64,000 bases of DNA from Sabellastarte sp. h YS-2021 (GCA_964017235.1 OZ024930.1:155000221-155064220), one strand, 5' to 3'. Shown: positions 35,849-49,144, counted from the stretch's first letter. Numbers and translations are program-made. Notes: generated from the sequence alone by a model not told the origin.

Positions 35849-38469
35849 GCAGTTTGGAGGCAAACCCACGACACTGGAACAGAGGTTTTAGGCCTAACCC
35901 CACCTATTTAAAAAGAGGAAACTTTAATGGGGCTTAATTTTTAAATTTAATACCGAAGTCATTGTTGCATACATGGTTCAGATTTATATGTACTATCTCC
36001 CTCTCTGTAGCATCTCTGTAGCCTTCCCGACATATATAACCCTGTGATATACCAAGATAAACTTAAACTCTAATCATTATATGCAATGATACATTTCCCG
36101 AGAACAGTGTTAGGGGACTCTCTTACTGAAACACTAGTGTGAGATCACAGGATCAAATCATATTAAGTAACTATGTTCTCCACATTTTCTGTTTTATTTA
36201 TCTACATACTTAATTATTTAACGATATTTCTAAACCTAACAATGCACCATTGATGTTATTTACTGGGTCAGTATAAGTTTGTTTAGCTGTGTTCTGTTAT
36301 GTTGTGTGACACTGCTTTTCATTTTGGTCATTATTAATTTTCCATGCCAAGTTATATGTCCCCGAAAAGAAATAAAACAATCTGTGTGTGATCTATGTTA
36401 AGTTTAAACCTTATGTGTGTACAACAGGATGTCTCCTATGTTATTAGTAACAGCACCTGAAAACTTGAAAGTAACCATCGTTAGGCTTTGTGCTTTTTTT
36501 AAATCCCTAAGATCATGAACTTAAACAGTAAGATAAATGTAATTACACTCTTCTCAATAAAGAGGTAGCCATTAAAATACACCAAGCATACTTTAATTTT
36601 ACCTGCTGTACCCACAATATAATATGCTCTTCTATATTGCTTACTATGTAGTCAATTGAGAAGCAAAATCTGAGCAGTGGGATTGCCTTTGAGACTCTAC
36701 AGCATCAATAATTGTGTCAAATGGCACACTGCTTCTGTTGTTTGAATGCTGCTTTAACCACAAGGCTTGTATTACTTTCTGCTTCCCACTAATAAATCTT
36801 TGTTCATGTGGTTTATCTTTAAGAAAAGAGAAGGTGATAGCTACTCGACCCCAGTGTGCCATTAAGGCTTCTAAGAGAATAGCTTAATTGGCTCATTACC
36901 ACAGAAAATCCTCGCATAAACATCCATTGATTGGGTTAAACCTTGTCTTTTTAAAGAGACTCAATCATGATAGTGATTTTTGTCAAACTTGTAATGAAAA
37001 CCATCGAAGATATAAACATCACATAGATCCATATCAAGAGTTTATATATATTATCAAACATACAATAGCTCAGTAAAATATGTTTTAATTAAAATGTTAA
37101 ATCTTTAGCAGTTAGTAGATTGTATTGGATAGAATTTAATCAACCTGAACTTGCTTACTATAGTCTGACTAAATCCTCTAGCTTGTAAGCCAATTTAAGA
37201 CAACGTTATTAAGCCCACTCTTAATTTTTACAGCAAATTAGAATCTCTTGAAACTTATTTTTACCATACGATAAGCAACTGCACAGACCATAATTGGCAT
37301 CAGAGCAGAAGTTGCTTTATAGTGGGCACATTAAATACATTTTTATTTTGAAATGGGTTTAATTTGTGGTACAAAAACTAAACATCCTTTTGTTAATGTC
37401 TATCTAGAAGAGAATTTTTTCTTAATTTGGTTCTGAAGAGTGGAACTCTGAAGAACAACAATATCACGATCAGTACACAACTGTAACATCTCCATGGTAA
37501 AATTAATTCTTATGTTTATAACAGTCACATTTGGTATGCAGTATGCAAGTACAGGAACAAGAAAAATGCAACATTGCCCAGTTCAGTTCTGAAGGACTAA
37601 TAAGTCACCCTTAATGAAACCAATAATTAACATGACCATTGTGTGAGACAAATTACAGTTTTACCACCAGAAGTCATAGGAAGTTATTATCAGTTACACT
37701 AATTACAAATTTATCCACTACAGAAAAAATGCAACACACAGTAACATAGACTGAATAACTACATTCTATTTATTTAGCAAATTTGGTCCTATTCTCAAAG
37801 CTGTGAATATAAATACATGATAAAATTGTCTTCCCTTTGTGTGTAGTATAGGTATATTTTACTTTAATCTTCCATGTACACAAAAATACCAGATCTAGCA
37901 TTATAGGTTCACAATTAAATTGTATCACATATTCCCAATGTGACTAGTTTAGAGGAGATATGAAACACTTAAAGGAAAAATTTCATGACTCCACAACCTT
38001 GAGAGATCCCTCTATATTGAAATATCACCCTCCCCATTCCACTCCAACTGGATTATCCAACTGGTGCTCAGCTGGGTCCAAAGTATTTGCTTTTATCGAG
38101 TGAAAAGGGGGGAATTTCTCCATTTTTTATATCTTTCTTTGGAAATATTGGCTCTCCCTAGTTGCTATGGCAACAATCGATCAGACCTCAAGATTCTGTC
38201 AATGGTGATGGTTTAGTTTTTTTTCCTTCCTATCCATTTGCAAACTGTGTGCTAATCATCACGTGACTTGGTTGTAGTTACATGTTTATCTCAACACAGA
38301 CTGCAAGTACATCATACAAATCTTGTGTATCTTCCATAAAGTATATCTGCAAATGTTATTGCACAAAAAAGTTGCTTTTGTATGTATGTGTACACCTTAT
38401 TATCAAATAGAAAGGAGATGTGTAGTGAAATGACACAGACAGGCATTTACATAAGACAAAAATTAGAAA
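35849..38469. other. Intergenic, no gene seen
   Basis: AT-rich DNA. Short open frames such as 36644-36862 and 36888-37076 show no recognisable motif or codon signature. Confidence 0.45.
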
Positions 38470-38825
38470 GCACTCATAGAGCACAGATCCCCCACCTGGA
38501 TGCATCTCAAAAAATTTCCGTATTTTTCAAGTCCAGAATGTGACCGGGTCTTTCCCAAAATGTAATCATTTCTTCTTTGGCCAGGCATTACCGACATTAA
38601 AAATTCATGAAGATCAGCTGATTACTGTCGGGACTAATTTTAACCAGAAAACCAAAGTCACTGAAAATACATTGATTTTTTTTGCATTTAGAATCTAATC
38701 CATATCTTTAACAAACTTAAATCACTTACTTACTTTTTTTGGCCAGGCCTTACTCACACAAACATTTCAGAAGATCTGTTCATTAGTTTTGAATGATGGT
38801 AAACACAGACAGACAGATAGACAGA
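38470..38825 (+). repeat. Two tandem copies of interspersed repeat family D with an ACAG tail
   Basis: Copy one (38470-38660) has 'gagcacagatcccccacctg', 'tccagaatgtgaccgggtct', 'cttctttggccaggcatta' and 'catgaagatcagctgatta'. Copy two (38665-38825) repeats the order with 'tttttttggccaggcctta', 'cagaagatctgttcattag' and an acagacagacagatagacag tail. The ACAG tail is a familiar end for such repeats in mollusc-like genomes. Confidence 0.65.
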
Positions 38826-39370
38826 CCCCAAAAAATAATCTCCTAGCGTAGGTAATAAGGCGGTAATGTAAAATTACACATGTTTACACCCCAGTCTGTC
38901 CAACATTTGAAAAATGTTAACTGGATATCAAAGACACCTACATCTTCACTAGATAAGTGACTAGGACAATGAATGGGACAGAACATTGTAAGATGTTCTG
39001 GTAGCATATTAAGATTTAACACTTGCATATTTATTACCAAAACAACCCATAAATTGGTGCTTGACACTCTTCCTACAAAATTTGTTTATTTTTTTCAGTA
39101 TTTACAACTTTTATCAATTGATAAAATAGTTTTGCACAAGTATAGCCTTTTATAGTTTAATGATCTGTCTATGTTTTTTCATACCTTTCTAGGACCACGT
39201 AAAAGTTTTTGACACTAACAGGAAACAATCCATTTTATTGCTCTATTGGGCAATACTCACAATAATTGAACGTAGTTTAGTATGTACAATACCACTCCCT
39301 TTTCACTCTCTCACAATCCGGAAATCCCTACACTCTAAAATATAGTGAAGGTGATAATACATCTTCCAAC

Positions 39371-39490
39371 AGTCTTAGTGGTTCAGTGGTTAACAAGTTT
39401 GTCATTTACTCACTCGTCTCTTCCCTATTTGGTCCTGGACTAGATCGAAGCTCCGGAATACACTTGGAACCTGTCCTAATATATAACTTT
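39371..39490 (+). repeat. SINE family A, diverged copy
   Basis: It contains cttagtggttcagtggttaa and then 'caagtttgtcatttactcac'. The B-box-like part is weak. A few tens of bases after it, 'ctaaactttgacctttaat' matches the 3' part of other family A copies. Confidence 0.5.
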
Positions 39491-40577
39491 AAAAATGTAC
39501 GACCTAAACTTTGACCTTTAATACAGTTTCAAGGACAAGTAAGGAAGTCCGAGAAAATGCATGATCAGTTTCTGGGTGGAGTAAATTAATGATCCAGTTG
39601 CACTTGTCCTTACAGTTGTATCTGTATATATATGCTTCATGCTTGATGACCTTATTCTCACGAAAAGAGACCCTCATCCCTTGGTGGTATAAGATGAAGA
39701 ATGCGCCACTGTAATATCCATTCCACCCCCTTTCATCCCTCCAGTGTGTATATTGCAGTTTGTGAATGGTTGTAACATCTATAGCAAACCGTGTTAATAA
39801 AGTGTCCCAATGTAAATTGCTTTCCAAGTTTTGTCGGATTGTCACGAAGTCAACTAACCCAAATATGAATCTCACTTAATTGGACCATGGACATTCTACA
39901 CAAGTACAAGGAAGATTGAACAAGAAACCAATGCAGAACAAGTCCGTTTTGAATTATTTTTAGAATTATACTACTTATATCATTTTGGGAACAAATATTC
40001 AACAAATATGCAAACCAAAAAACTAGGGTGACAATTTTTGAATTTTACCAAATTTACATTGGTTCTTTGCTTAAGTGCAGCAGTGTTATTTTAATCATTT
40101 GTTTGACAACTAAGTGGTACAATTTTGTGTTTGTGCTTTTTATACTCTAAGCAGTATAAGGCTTCAAAGAAATTACTGCAACTTGCACATTTTTTCTCTG
40201 CTAGGGATTTCTGTGCTAGTCCAGTTTTCTTGCTGACATGCTAAATTGCAAAAAGACACCTCATTTGGCAAATGTACCGGAAGTGTACAGGATTGAATAT
40301 GGCAGACCAATACTTTTCTATACAGCCTAAAGAGACTTTAAGGACCAAAACATAGAATTGGTATTGGCCCTAATGAGAGAAGAATGTCAAGCCTTGGAAA
40401 ATAATGAGCAGAATATATATATTTAGAGTTATATTATATAAGGTACCTCAGATTGAATTTATATTTGCGGATGTTTATTTATATGAAGAACACGCGTAGG
40501 AGAAAGGTCATACTCAGTTGGACCGGTAAATGTAAAGGGATGCATTAATGAAATCAAGGCCATCAGTGTATAAATAC

Positions 40578-40609
<32 letters not shown>
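40578..40609. repeat. (AAT)n microsatellite
   Basis: About ten uninterrupted ataataata trinucleotide units. Confidence 0.95.
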
Positions 40610-40896
40610 CCTTCAGATTCAGGGTGATGTTTGATCCTGAAATTAAAACAGTAGTTCTCCCTCAGTTTTCGTAGCACTTGTTTCAGGTGCCTGTTGGTTG
40701 GTTGAGAAAAAATACAAACTTAAAATCTCAAGCATCATTAATTCTTACCATTTTATCTGTCTATCTATCATTTTACAATTCATTGATATAAATGGTACTT
40801 TCCGTACATTCAAACACAGCTCCACTTTACTTCCCTCCATTTTGCTGGAAGGTCATTTTGACCTGTGTTTTCGACCTAAAAGGACACTGCCATTTA

Positions 40897-40925
40897 CAAA
40901 AAAAAAACAAAAAAAACAAAACAAA
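40897..40925. repeat. A-rich simple repeat
   Basis: Runs of A are broken by single C residues. Confidence 0.9.
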
Positions 40926-41651
40926 CTACCATCCTCTCGGTTTTTCTCAAATTCCTGTTAGCAGTGTGGTCCTACCTCTAGGAGTCACATTACAGGCTAT
41001 GGTTCCCTGTGAACCCGATGGTATTGGCTTGCATTGTCAAGCTTTGGGTTTTTTGTTAACCTGATAGTTATGTTCAACCTCGTGTGGATTGTTGATTTTT
41101 TTAACATTTTACATTGAAATTTTTAATGTTTTACCTTGACCTTCCCCAGTCTCCTTATTTTTGGTTCTCTTCACCTACTGAAAAAATAATGTGCTTAAAC
41201 TAACGGATAGAGTACAAAATGAAAACATCAATATTGAGTTACAATTCTTTCAACTAATGATATGGATGCCATTGTAGAATGATAAATGTTTTACACAGGT
41301 AGTTACATGGAAGATGGAATTTTAAGCATCATTTATTGCATGTCTTCAGTAATTTCATGATAACCCGGGCTTTGAAGATGACTTAGATATTATGGTAATT
41401 TCTTTTGCTATTATCCTTTGCTAGAAAAAGCATTAGGACATTCTATAAACTAAAAACATTTGATATAGTATTGTATGTTCAATAACTTGCCAATATACTG
41501 TGAGAAATGTAACATCTATTTAAACTGAATAGAGTTCTTAAAGGTGAAGTGATTCATATGCAGAGCATCTATCTGTGGGGGTATTTGGCAGTGTTTTACA
41601 GAGACAAACAAATACCATTTATTTTTACACTTGTTCTGATCTTATTTGCAG

Positions 41652-41814
41652 TTCGTCTGTTGTGATTGATGTGTCTTGGAGCGCAAGAAGAAATTCCTAG
41701 CATTCATCTGCCAGTCAGTGAAAAAACTCTCAGTGTCTTTCTTTCATTATGTGTGAAGTGTCATTGAAATAAGGCTGACTCATCACTTTAATATATATAC
41801 TTCTGATCCACACC
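41652..41814 (+). other. Probable 5' UTR of the KIAA0513-like gene
   Basis: A good splice acceptor (cttgttctgatcttatttgc followed by ag) ends at 41651. The 163 bases after it have no ATG in frame with the coding exon and lead to CACACCATGG, a strong initiation context. This suggests that the start codon lies in an internal exon and that a non-coding first exon sits upstream, possibly far away. This is an inference from splice signals only. Confidence 0.45.
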
Positions 41815-42986
41815 ATGGATTTCACATTTGGTAGACAGTCTTCCAAAGACTTCTTGCTGAAAAAAAGCGAATCACTCAAATCAAGCATCAGTGGTGGTTC
41901 ATCGCGTATAATAAGCTCTGCCAGTGATGTTAAAAATGGTCTTTTCGGAGGAATTACGTCAATGCAATCCAAAATAGACCAGCTTTCGCACAAAATCAGT
42001 ACCGGATCAATGGATATTGAGGACAGTGGTGAAAAAACAGTGGACCAGCCTGATGCAGCAGTACAGAGGGCAAAACAGAGGCCAAAGAAGCCTCCCCTTC
42101 CAAAGAGGATCTCGGAGGGTAGTCTTAATGGCTCCATCAAGCAATATAACAGCTCTCGGGAGCAAGAAGGGCCAAAAAAACGTATCCGGGCCCCATCAGG
42201 AGAGGCCATAAATTTTGATGAACCTCTGAATGATAGAGAGGGTATTGTACAGAATGTAGGAGCTGTTGCTTCAAATCAAGAGCAAGCACGGGATTACGTA
42301 CAAACAAATCACAGACCTCCTACCACCGGAATACACAATCCTTTTATGAATGACAGTCAAGAACAGATATCTACTGTATTTGCTGAAGTGCACACTGGGA
42401 CCAGTGAGGTGGCACCACCTGCTATAAATGTCAGTGACAGCAACCACAAAAGACCAGATTTAATGCAAAGGCGTCAGACCAACCCATTTATAGACATTGA
42501 AGAGCCTGTTCAGCCAACGGCTTCCACACAAGACCAGCCAAGTGGAGCATTGGGTTCTGACTTGCTACCTGGTATTCCTAGGGTACCCAGCCAACCCAAG
42601 ACAGAGTTCCTGAACCCAAGTCCAGATGAGAAAGATCTCTTTGCCATAACACCTAGCTCTGGGGAGGCCTTACCCATCCCTGGGATCAAACCAGCACCTG
42701 CTGAGTCAGAGTATGCAGACATGAACGATATGCGAGATCCGAATGAAATCTATGATGATTCTGATGGTGACTCAGAGGCTACAGAAGGTTGTGATGAGGT
42801 GACAGAAGATGGCCTGGACTACCAAGACCAGGAAACTGGTGGAGCAGGGGAAGCGGGAGATTTGCTCCAGTCTGGATCAGTATCATCAGATCTCTCCTGG
42901 TGTTCCTCTGATAGCAACATGGATGAACTGTCCCGGGAATGCATGTCCTTTATGAAAGATTATGTCACAAAAATATTTGACAATAG
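41815..42986 (+). CDS. KIAA0513: KIAA0513-like protein, first coding exon (390 codons plus 2 nt)
   Basis: The cue is the end of the exon: DELSRECMSFMKDYVTKIFDN, which together with the next exon matches the start of the conserved domain of vertebrate KIAA0513 (FM..YV..IF...KFGE.C). The function of that family is poorly known; it is a cytoplasmic vertebrate protein with an SBF2-type domain. The exon encodes a long, apparently disordered N-terminus. It is Ser-rich at first (residues 9-70), with a PxxP-type KKPPLPKR at 91-98, NPF at 175-177 and 223-225, and DLF at 274-276. A strongly acidic stretch follows at about 299-345. NPF and DLF are known ligands of EH domains and of clathrin-adaptor appendages, so a role in vesicle traffic is a reasonable guess. 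The ATG has an ideal context. The exon ends at AG/gtaagtg in phase 2. The minus-strand ORF at 41730-42209 is a shadow. Confidence 0.8.
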
Positions 42987-44642
42987 GTAAGTGTTTGATA
43001 CACTTTTTAGTTTATATATTACAGCTTTATTATTTTTCTGTTTATCTTTGGTGGGTGTTGCTGTATTGGTACAAGTCAGAACTCTCTCTCTACCATGCCA
43101 CTATCAAAGGTATGGTTAATGTTATGATGGCTATTTTAAATATTCCAGTGTCAAACAAGAACACTAGGAAATAAAGAACATTGGTGAATTTTGAACAGAG
43201 ATAAAATATACCAGAGGGGTTAGTGATTGATCCTGGTAAAAAGTCAAGGAATTTAAGATGATGATTTAGACTCTTCTTGGTATTTATAGTTGAATCAAGC
43301 AAAAGACAGTGTTGTGTTAATAGACTGTCTTCCTGCAATTATGTGAAACACTTTTATATTCATTTACTTCATGGTGGAAGCTGTATTAAATTAGTAAAAA
43401 ACATATAGCGTTAATCAGAGAAAAGATTGACAAGAAGTGCCTTATAGCATTATTTTAGTGCATCATATTCGAAGAGAAGTGATAGGCTATCATACTCTGT
43501 TTTGTCTACTTAGAAATTGTTTCTGGAACTATTTCTGTGTATTTTCTGTGGAAACAATATGACAAGGACGTAAAGTATATGAAATTGCAAGTGATGTGTC
43601 AAATGTGGATTGTTCTAAAACCAATACCATTTGGCAATGGTTTATAAGTTTTGGAATCGGGCCAAATGAATAAGATACTCACAGTGCAGTAGGAATCAAT
43701 AATACAAGTCATGTCAATACACTATATATTAATTTAGAAGCAATAAGGACTGCCACCAATGATGAACTCCCAAAGTCATTATATCTACAAAGCAATTCCC
43801 TCTGGACAGATAAATGACCCACATTTACATAGTAACTTTCTACAGTCATCACAAAAATATGGAAATGTTCACTATATTATCGGAAGTGGCCACCATAACA
43901 CCCACACTGTATAAAATAGTACTTTCATATTTATGACAGAATTATCACTTTATTCACAAATTACTACTGAAATAGTTGCACATTTTTACCAAGCCATTCC
44001 TTTTTCATGGTTGTGTCTTTTAGAAATTTTTATCTGAAGAGTGGGTAGAACTAAGCAGCATTTTTTTTTCATTTTTTGTCACTAATGGCCGAACATTTCC
44101 TTGCACATTATTTGCATCATAAACAGCTTTGGGGATGACAAATGTCGCCTGTCATGGGTGGTTAGCATTCATTTGTGCCACAGGCCGTCACACGTGAAAT
44201 CATGGAAAGAATACAAGGCCACAGACTTTGTTTAAAACAAACATTTTGCCCTATCTAATAGATCTAATAGCATCAAACATCTGCGCCAAGAGATTGGAAC
44301 AATATCTAATTATTAAGACCATGCAAAAAAAAAAAACTGACCAAAAATGGAAGGTATATGGTACTTTTAGTGGAGATATATGATTAATTTTATTTTATAC
44401 ATAATTATGAAGGCTAATTCCTTCATAATCGATGCAAATGGACCTTGTGATTAAAATTAGATTAATGCATCTCGTGTAAGAGATTTATATAAATATACAG
44501 TTATGCTTTTGTTTGTATAATCATTACAACCAAATGGTGCAATATTTTTAGCTGTGCTTTATGTTACAAACTACAATAATTAGAATAAATAGCAAATATA
44601 ACAATAAGTATAATAAATGTATAATAAGTATAACAAATCTCA

Positions 44643-44800
44643 GGTCCTCAGTGGCTTAGTGGATTAGCAGGTTTGGTATCTAATCACAAGCTGTCATCTC
44701 TGTGTTGGTTGGGGACCCGTAAGTGACAATGCTGAGGACCCGTCCAAATAGGACCCCGGCTGCTGAATGAGAGATAAAACCCCACCTTTGACTTTAACTT
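44643..44800 (+). repeat. SINE family A copy
   Basis: The head is gtcctcagtggcttagtgga. It continues with 'gtttggtatctaatcacaag', 'tgtcatctctgtgttggtt' and 'gtaagtgacaatgctgagga', then 'cacctttgactttaac'. It has the same layout as the copies at 3677 and 59826. Confidence 0.75.
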
Positions 44801-46009
44801 AAATAACAGCCATCAATATTAATTTATAGTTATGCAAAATGTATCAATATTTCACACCTTCATTGTCAAAGTCAAACCATTTTTTGCCATAGCATAACAC
44901 GTCTGGGAAAAAAATTCTGGGGGAAAATTGCTTTCTTTAATATGTCTTCACTATTATCATCAATAACTTGGCAAGATATTTAACCATATTACCAAGCAAA
45001 ATATTATGAGCTAATGAAGTATTAGAACAAGTCTTTGAGTACTGCAGTTCAAAGTTCTATATCATTCCCTATTTCCAAGGGATTCCAATGTCTTCAGCAG
45101 AATTATTCTCATTTTACCCAAAATCAATTGGTATGGCCAAAATTGCAATTATCTGCCCAGGTTTCAATTAAATCTTGCTGTGCCGGAAAACTCTGCCGGA
45201 CTCAGATCTGAAATTTTAGTAGACTAGCAACAAAGATATCACAAAACATGTGGGATCATTATCCATTTCTGACAAGGATAAAAATCACCATCCCCGTCAG
45301 GTTTCTTTTCTTTTAAATCCTCATTAGCTGAATACAAAAGAAGTTTGAGAAAGACAGACTTAATTTACCGAGAACCTAAGAACTGAGTGAGATGCAGTGT
45401 GGGTTTTCTCTGATAAGGCAAGCAGAGAATACCGACTTGTGTGAGCGTCATTTAGGGAATAAGGGATAATGCAAAAATCTTCTTTGTACTCATTACACCC
45501 TAATGAAATTATGCTAAAGAACAGGCTATGTGAAAGGTCTCAAAGAGGGTTTGCCAGATAAATACTAATTGCATGGGATGGTCCATAACATACTAAGTGG
45601 TGACATTAAGTAATCTGTCACAAAGGAGTCAGATATAGGCTCAGGAGGGCAACAAGAAGGTAGACATTGATGTCTAGAAATGTCAGAAGGAAATGCCAAA
45701 GAGATTTTGTAAAAAAAGAAATCTTTTGGATAGCCATCTTTCAAAGAAAATCTTTTAAACATTATATGCAGCATTGTAGATAGAATATAGAAAGATTTAT
45801 GCGTTATTAGTCATTTATCTTCTGAATTCTTAAAAAAAAATCATTGATATCGTCACAGGTGAAAAGAGAACATCCTAGATTGAATAAGTTTCCTACTCTC
45901 TGAAACTAGTCTTACACCAGTTAAAATTATTGATAACACATATTCAAACAACGTATGATACCTCACAACACACAGAGGGTAGAGAGCTTCCCACTGTGGT
46001 GACTTTGAT

Positions 46010-46255
46010 TTCATTTATTTGGCTTTCATGCCACATTCAACACATTGTATAGCTTTCATCATGATAAGATGTTTATACTACAGAGGAAACTGGTACATAC
46101 TAGTTTTTCAAGATTCTGCACTGTAAACTGTCTGGCATTGGTTAAACAATGTGGTAACTTTGCCACATGGGGGTCATGTCCGGGATTCAAACCAGTGACT
46201 TCAGGTGTGAGAGGAGAGTGTGTTACCTACTACTCCATGGAGACCCCTTGCACAC
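46010..46255 (-). repeat. SINE family B, reverse copy
   Basis: On the plus strand it runs from 'tttcatttatttggctttca' through 'cattcaacacattgtatagc', 'gaaactggtacatactag' and 'ttctgcactgtaaactg' to 'ccgggattcaaaccagtgac' and 'gtgtgttacctactactcca'. This is a complete inverted family B element with its tRNA-like head at the right. Confidence 0.75.
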
Positions 46256-46300
46256 TGTGGTGAATATTATTATTGCAATATTTCTTGAATCCCATTCACA

Positions 46301-46681
46301 CTACAGGTGGTATAACCAGAAATTATAGGCTTTGGGCGAAAGGCCCCTGTCCTTCAAACTACTGTCTGAGGTTCGTATGTGACTTTGCGACACAGTGGCA
46401 AAATGTCCATTACCTTGCACATTCTACAGAAGTTTTAAAATGTTTAAAATTTCAACCTCTGAATTTGGTACTGTGAGCAATGGTAACTGAACATGTAGTC
46501 CACTGTGTATATAAGGTTTTGACTTGGTCGTCTTACGGTGTAACACGATGACATAAGGTGAAAGGAGGTAATTGGACATTTGGCCACTGTGTCACAATGT
46601 CGCATACAAACCTCGGACAGTAGTTGAAGGACAGGGGCATTTCACCTGACACCTATAATTCCAGTTATATCACCTGTTGTA
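46301..46681. mobile_element. Fold-back MITE with inverted arms of about 115-120 bp
   Basis: The left arm (about 46302-46418) starts tacaggtggtataaccagaa and continues with 'aggcccctgtccttcaaact' and 'gacacagtggcaaaatgtcc'. The right arm (about 46566-46681), reverse-complemented, starts tacaacaggtgatataactg and has 'atgcccctgtccttcaacta' and 'gacacagtggccaaatgtcc'. The arms agree along nearly their whole length, leaving a loop of roughly 150 bp. A diverged relative lies at 58317. If transcribed with the host intron it would form a long RNA hairpin. Confidence 0.85.
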
Positions 46682-47479
46682 CGATGGAAACATCAAGTCT
46701 TGGAAGATAAGAGGCATCCTTTGAGGCGGTTCCACTGCCGAGTAAAACCTCTAACCATGGGAAGTACCGGCCATAGTATAAATGGGGCATAAGAGACAAT
46801 TTACAAGTTTCAGCTGACAAACACCAGATGACTCAATATGGCCCTGAAAGCTCACACAGAATTCAGATGTTACTGTTGATATATTCCTGGATCGATTTTT
46901 GGACGTACTCGCCTGACAAGAGTTTAGCTAAAGGGGAAAATGATAGCACTTTCAAAGAGAAAAAAAAAACATTTAATCTATACACATATTTTCTAAGTGC
47001 ATCAATAACCTGGATGTTTTATATGTTTTATTTGAAAGTGAACAATGTGCATTAACCAACAATAATTTACTGTGACACTCTCTCAAACTTGTTTATTGAG
47101 GAAGGTTATATTTTTAACATAATTAGATATATCTTACAACCAAACCTAGGTTTCTTCCTCATTTTTGCTGTGGAAATTCGCCTCTTGTTAGGGGTGTACT
47201 TAATTTGTCCCATGTTTATCCGGTTTACAGTAAGCAAAGTATGCCTCAGGTGACATTTAGAAATTGTCAATACACATCCCCTCAAGACAGGAAAATCTGA
47301 CAGCCCTGGATTTTTCAGATTTTTCAATTTGGTGCTAACTGACTGTTGCGTACATTCACTAAATAAGGCTCAAGATGCAGGGTTTTGAATAAAAAATCCT
47401 CAGATTCATATTCCATGCATGGTACAACTCTGTGGTCATTACTTCTACAAGGGTTTATGTTTTGGGTGATTTTTTTTTG

Positions 47480-47772
47480 TTCATCTTTGTTTGCGATAAC
47501 CGCAAAAGGAAATGAATGGATCTTTCTGAATTATTTTATGTAGCTAGCGCCTGACCAAAGATAGAAGTGATTCAGTTTAGGAAAAGATCCAGATCATTTT
47601 CTGGATTCAAAAAATCCAATTCTTTAAAGGTACCATTTTCAATGTGTATACAATGACTTTCACTTTCTGATTAATATTACTTCAAAGGTAAGAGAGCATC
47701 TTCATGATTTTTTTTATTTGGGTAATGCTTTCTGAAAATAAGAACTGGTGGAGGTCTTCGCTCTACTAGTGC
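47480..47772 (-). repeat. Interspersed repeat family D, reverse copy
   Basis: The minus strand reads gcgaagacctccaccagttc, 'tttgaatccagaaaatgatc', 'atctttggtcaggcgctagc' and 'cagaaagatccattcatt', the same order of blocks as the copies at 4088 and 38470. Confidence 0.6.
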
Positions 47773-48191
47773 TAGCTAGTTTAATGTATGTAATACAGTA
47801 TTCCCTCTTTTAATCCCCGCCTTTAATGCACCATTAAATATTGTAGATATATTTTGTTATCAGTTGACAAAAATGATTAATTGATTAGCTGTTTTCTAAC
47901 TTTATCATTATCCGATGATGCAGTAAACATGTGATACATCAAACAAAATTTTAATATCTGTTATTGCATTGATAGAATATCGGAAATTAGGAAGACAGAA
48001 ATACTGCTGTTCTGAACAGGTGGTTTTTAAGAGTTTTTCCAGTTTTCCTGTATTTTGACCAAAATGAAGCAAAAAGTGGAATGCTAGTTCACCATTTGTA
48101 TCACTAGTACAAAGTCGAAGGTTAAAGTTATGCTATTGCAACTGTTTGGGACATATTGGGATATGTCCACAACATTTGCCACAAGCAGTTT

Positions 48192-48312
48192 TGATTTATT
48201 TGGGTTTAACATCACCTTCAACACATTGTATTGGTTTTTCATGAGAGCTAGTTTTGAGGGCAGAAAAAACCAGTACATACTAGCTGGTAAAGAATATGCA
48301 CTGTATGACCCA
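48192..48312 (-). repeat. SINE family B, partial reverse copy
   Basis: It has tttatttgggtttaacatca, 'ccttcaacacattgtattgg', 'aaccagtacatactag' and 'gaatatgcactgta'. The tRNA-like head is missing. Confidence 0.65.
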
Positions 48313-49029
48313 GTGGTTAGGGTATGTAAAATTCATCTTGACCTATTGTGTTGTAAATAAAACATTTAAATCCCAGTAGGTTATATTTTGCCCTATAGTT
48401 TCACCCCGAAATTTTATAATGCCTTTGTTCTCATGAAACTGTAGAAATGATAATAAAACTAGTAGCAAAAATTTGGATGTTTAAGGGAATCCAAATACTG
48501 ACATAAAAAGAGAATTGATAGATCGCTAATGCATACATGTAGCTACTTGATTAAAGTGACATTTACTAATGTTGAAGTAACCTCTCCATGTCATGAAGAA
48601 ACACAATTTATCATGTAAAAGAGGGCTGGCTCAAGAGGCTCATATGCCACTCACAACATGGCTAAAACCCTGGATTTCAATGTATCAAATATCTCTGCAG
48701 ACATGATTTGTGTTGTCTTTGTCTGGTCAATGTCAATGGTGAAAAGTGAAACATTTTTTGACTGACTAGTACATTTATACTTTTTTTTGTATAGATAAAA
48801 AGTTATCTGATAAGATATTAATATCCAAATATCACTCATCAACATTACCAATAAAGTTTGCTTTGGATCAGGATGCAAAATAAAATTTTCAAAATACCGA
48901 AAAATCATCAACAGATACATATAGCACAATAAGTATTATAAGTGTTCCTTGCAATGGCACTAGTATAGCCCTAAAATGTTTCAGTATCTATAGGCGTTTT
49001 CAGTCTAAGAATGGACTAATAGATTGATT

Positions 49030-49095
49030 TGGAGTTGAGGTCATTTTCAACACACTGTATCATATCTTACGACGGCAGTTCAAGAAAGAACAGGT
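49030..49095 (-). repeat. SINE family B fragment
   Basis: A short match to the 3' end of family B: 'gtcattttcaacacactgta' and 'tcatatcttacgacgg'. It adjoins the left copy of the 49145 direct repeat. Confidence 0.45.
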
Positions 49096-49144
49096 TAAAA
49101 GTAAAGCATTCCATACCTTTGTCACTGCGTGTTAAAAATACCAT

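Larger units (their letters stand above)
39491..41651. other. Upstream region of the KIAA0513-like gene, no coding exon seen
   Basis: It contains a microsatellite (40578-40609) and an A-rich run (40897-40925). A polypyrimidine tract and cag at its end (about 41620-41651) look like a splice acceptor for the exon holding the start codon. No promoter could be fixed. Confidence 0.4.

Noticed and set aside
39504-39875. 123-codon minus-strand ORF
   Set aside because: It is the longest frame in a non-repeat area but has no recognisable motif. Part of it overlaps the tail of a SINE-like segment, so I could not support it.
41730-42209. 159-codon open frame on the minus strand
   Set aside because: It lies antisense to the well-supported KIAA0513-like exon, shows no motif and is a shadow of its codon use.
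41815-42986. Assignment to a DENN-domain or other Rab-regulator protein
   Set aside because: The acidic disordered N-terminus suggested it at first, but the FM..YV..IF plus RFGE.C pattern across the splice junction fits KIAA0513 better.
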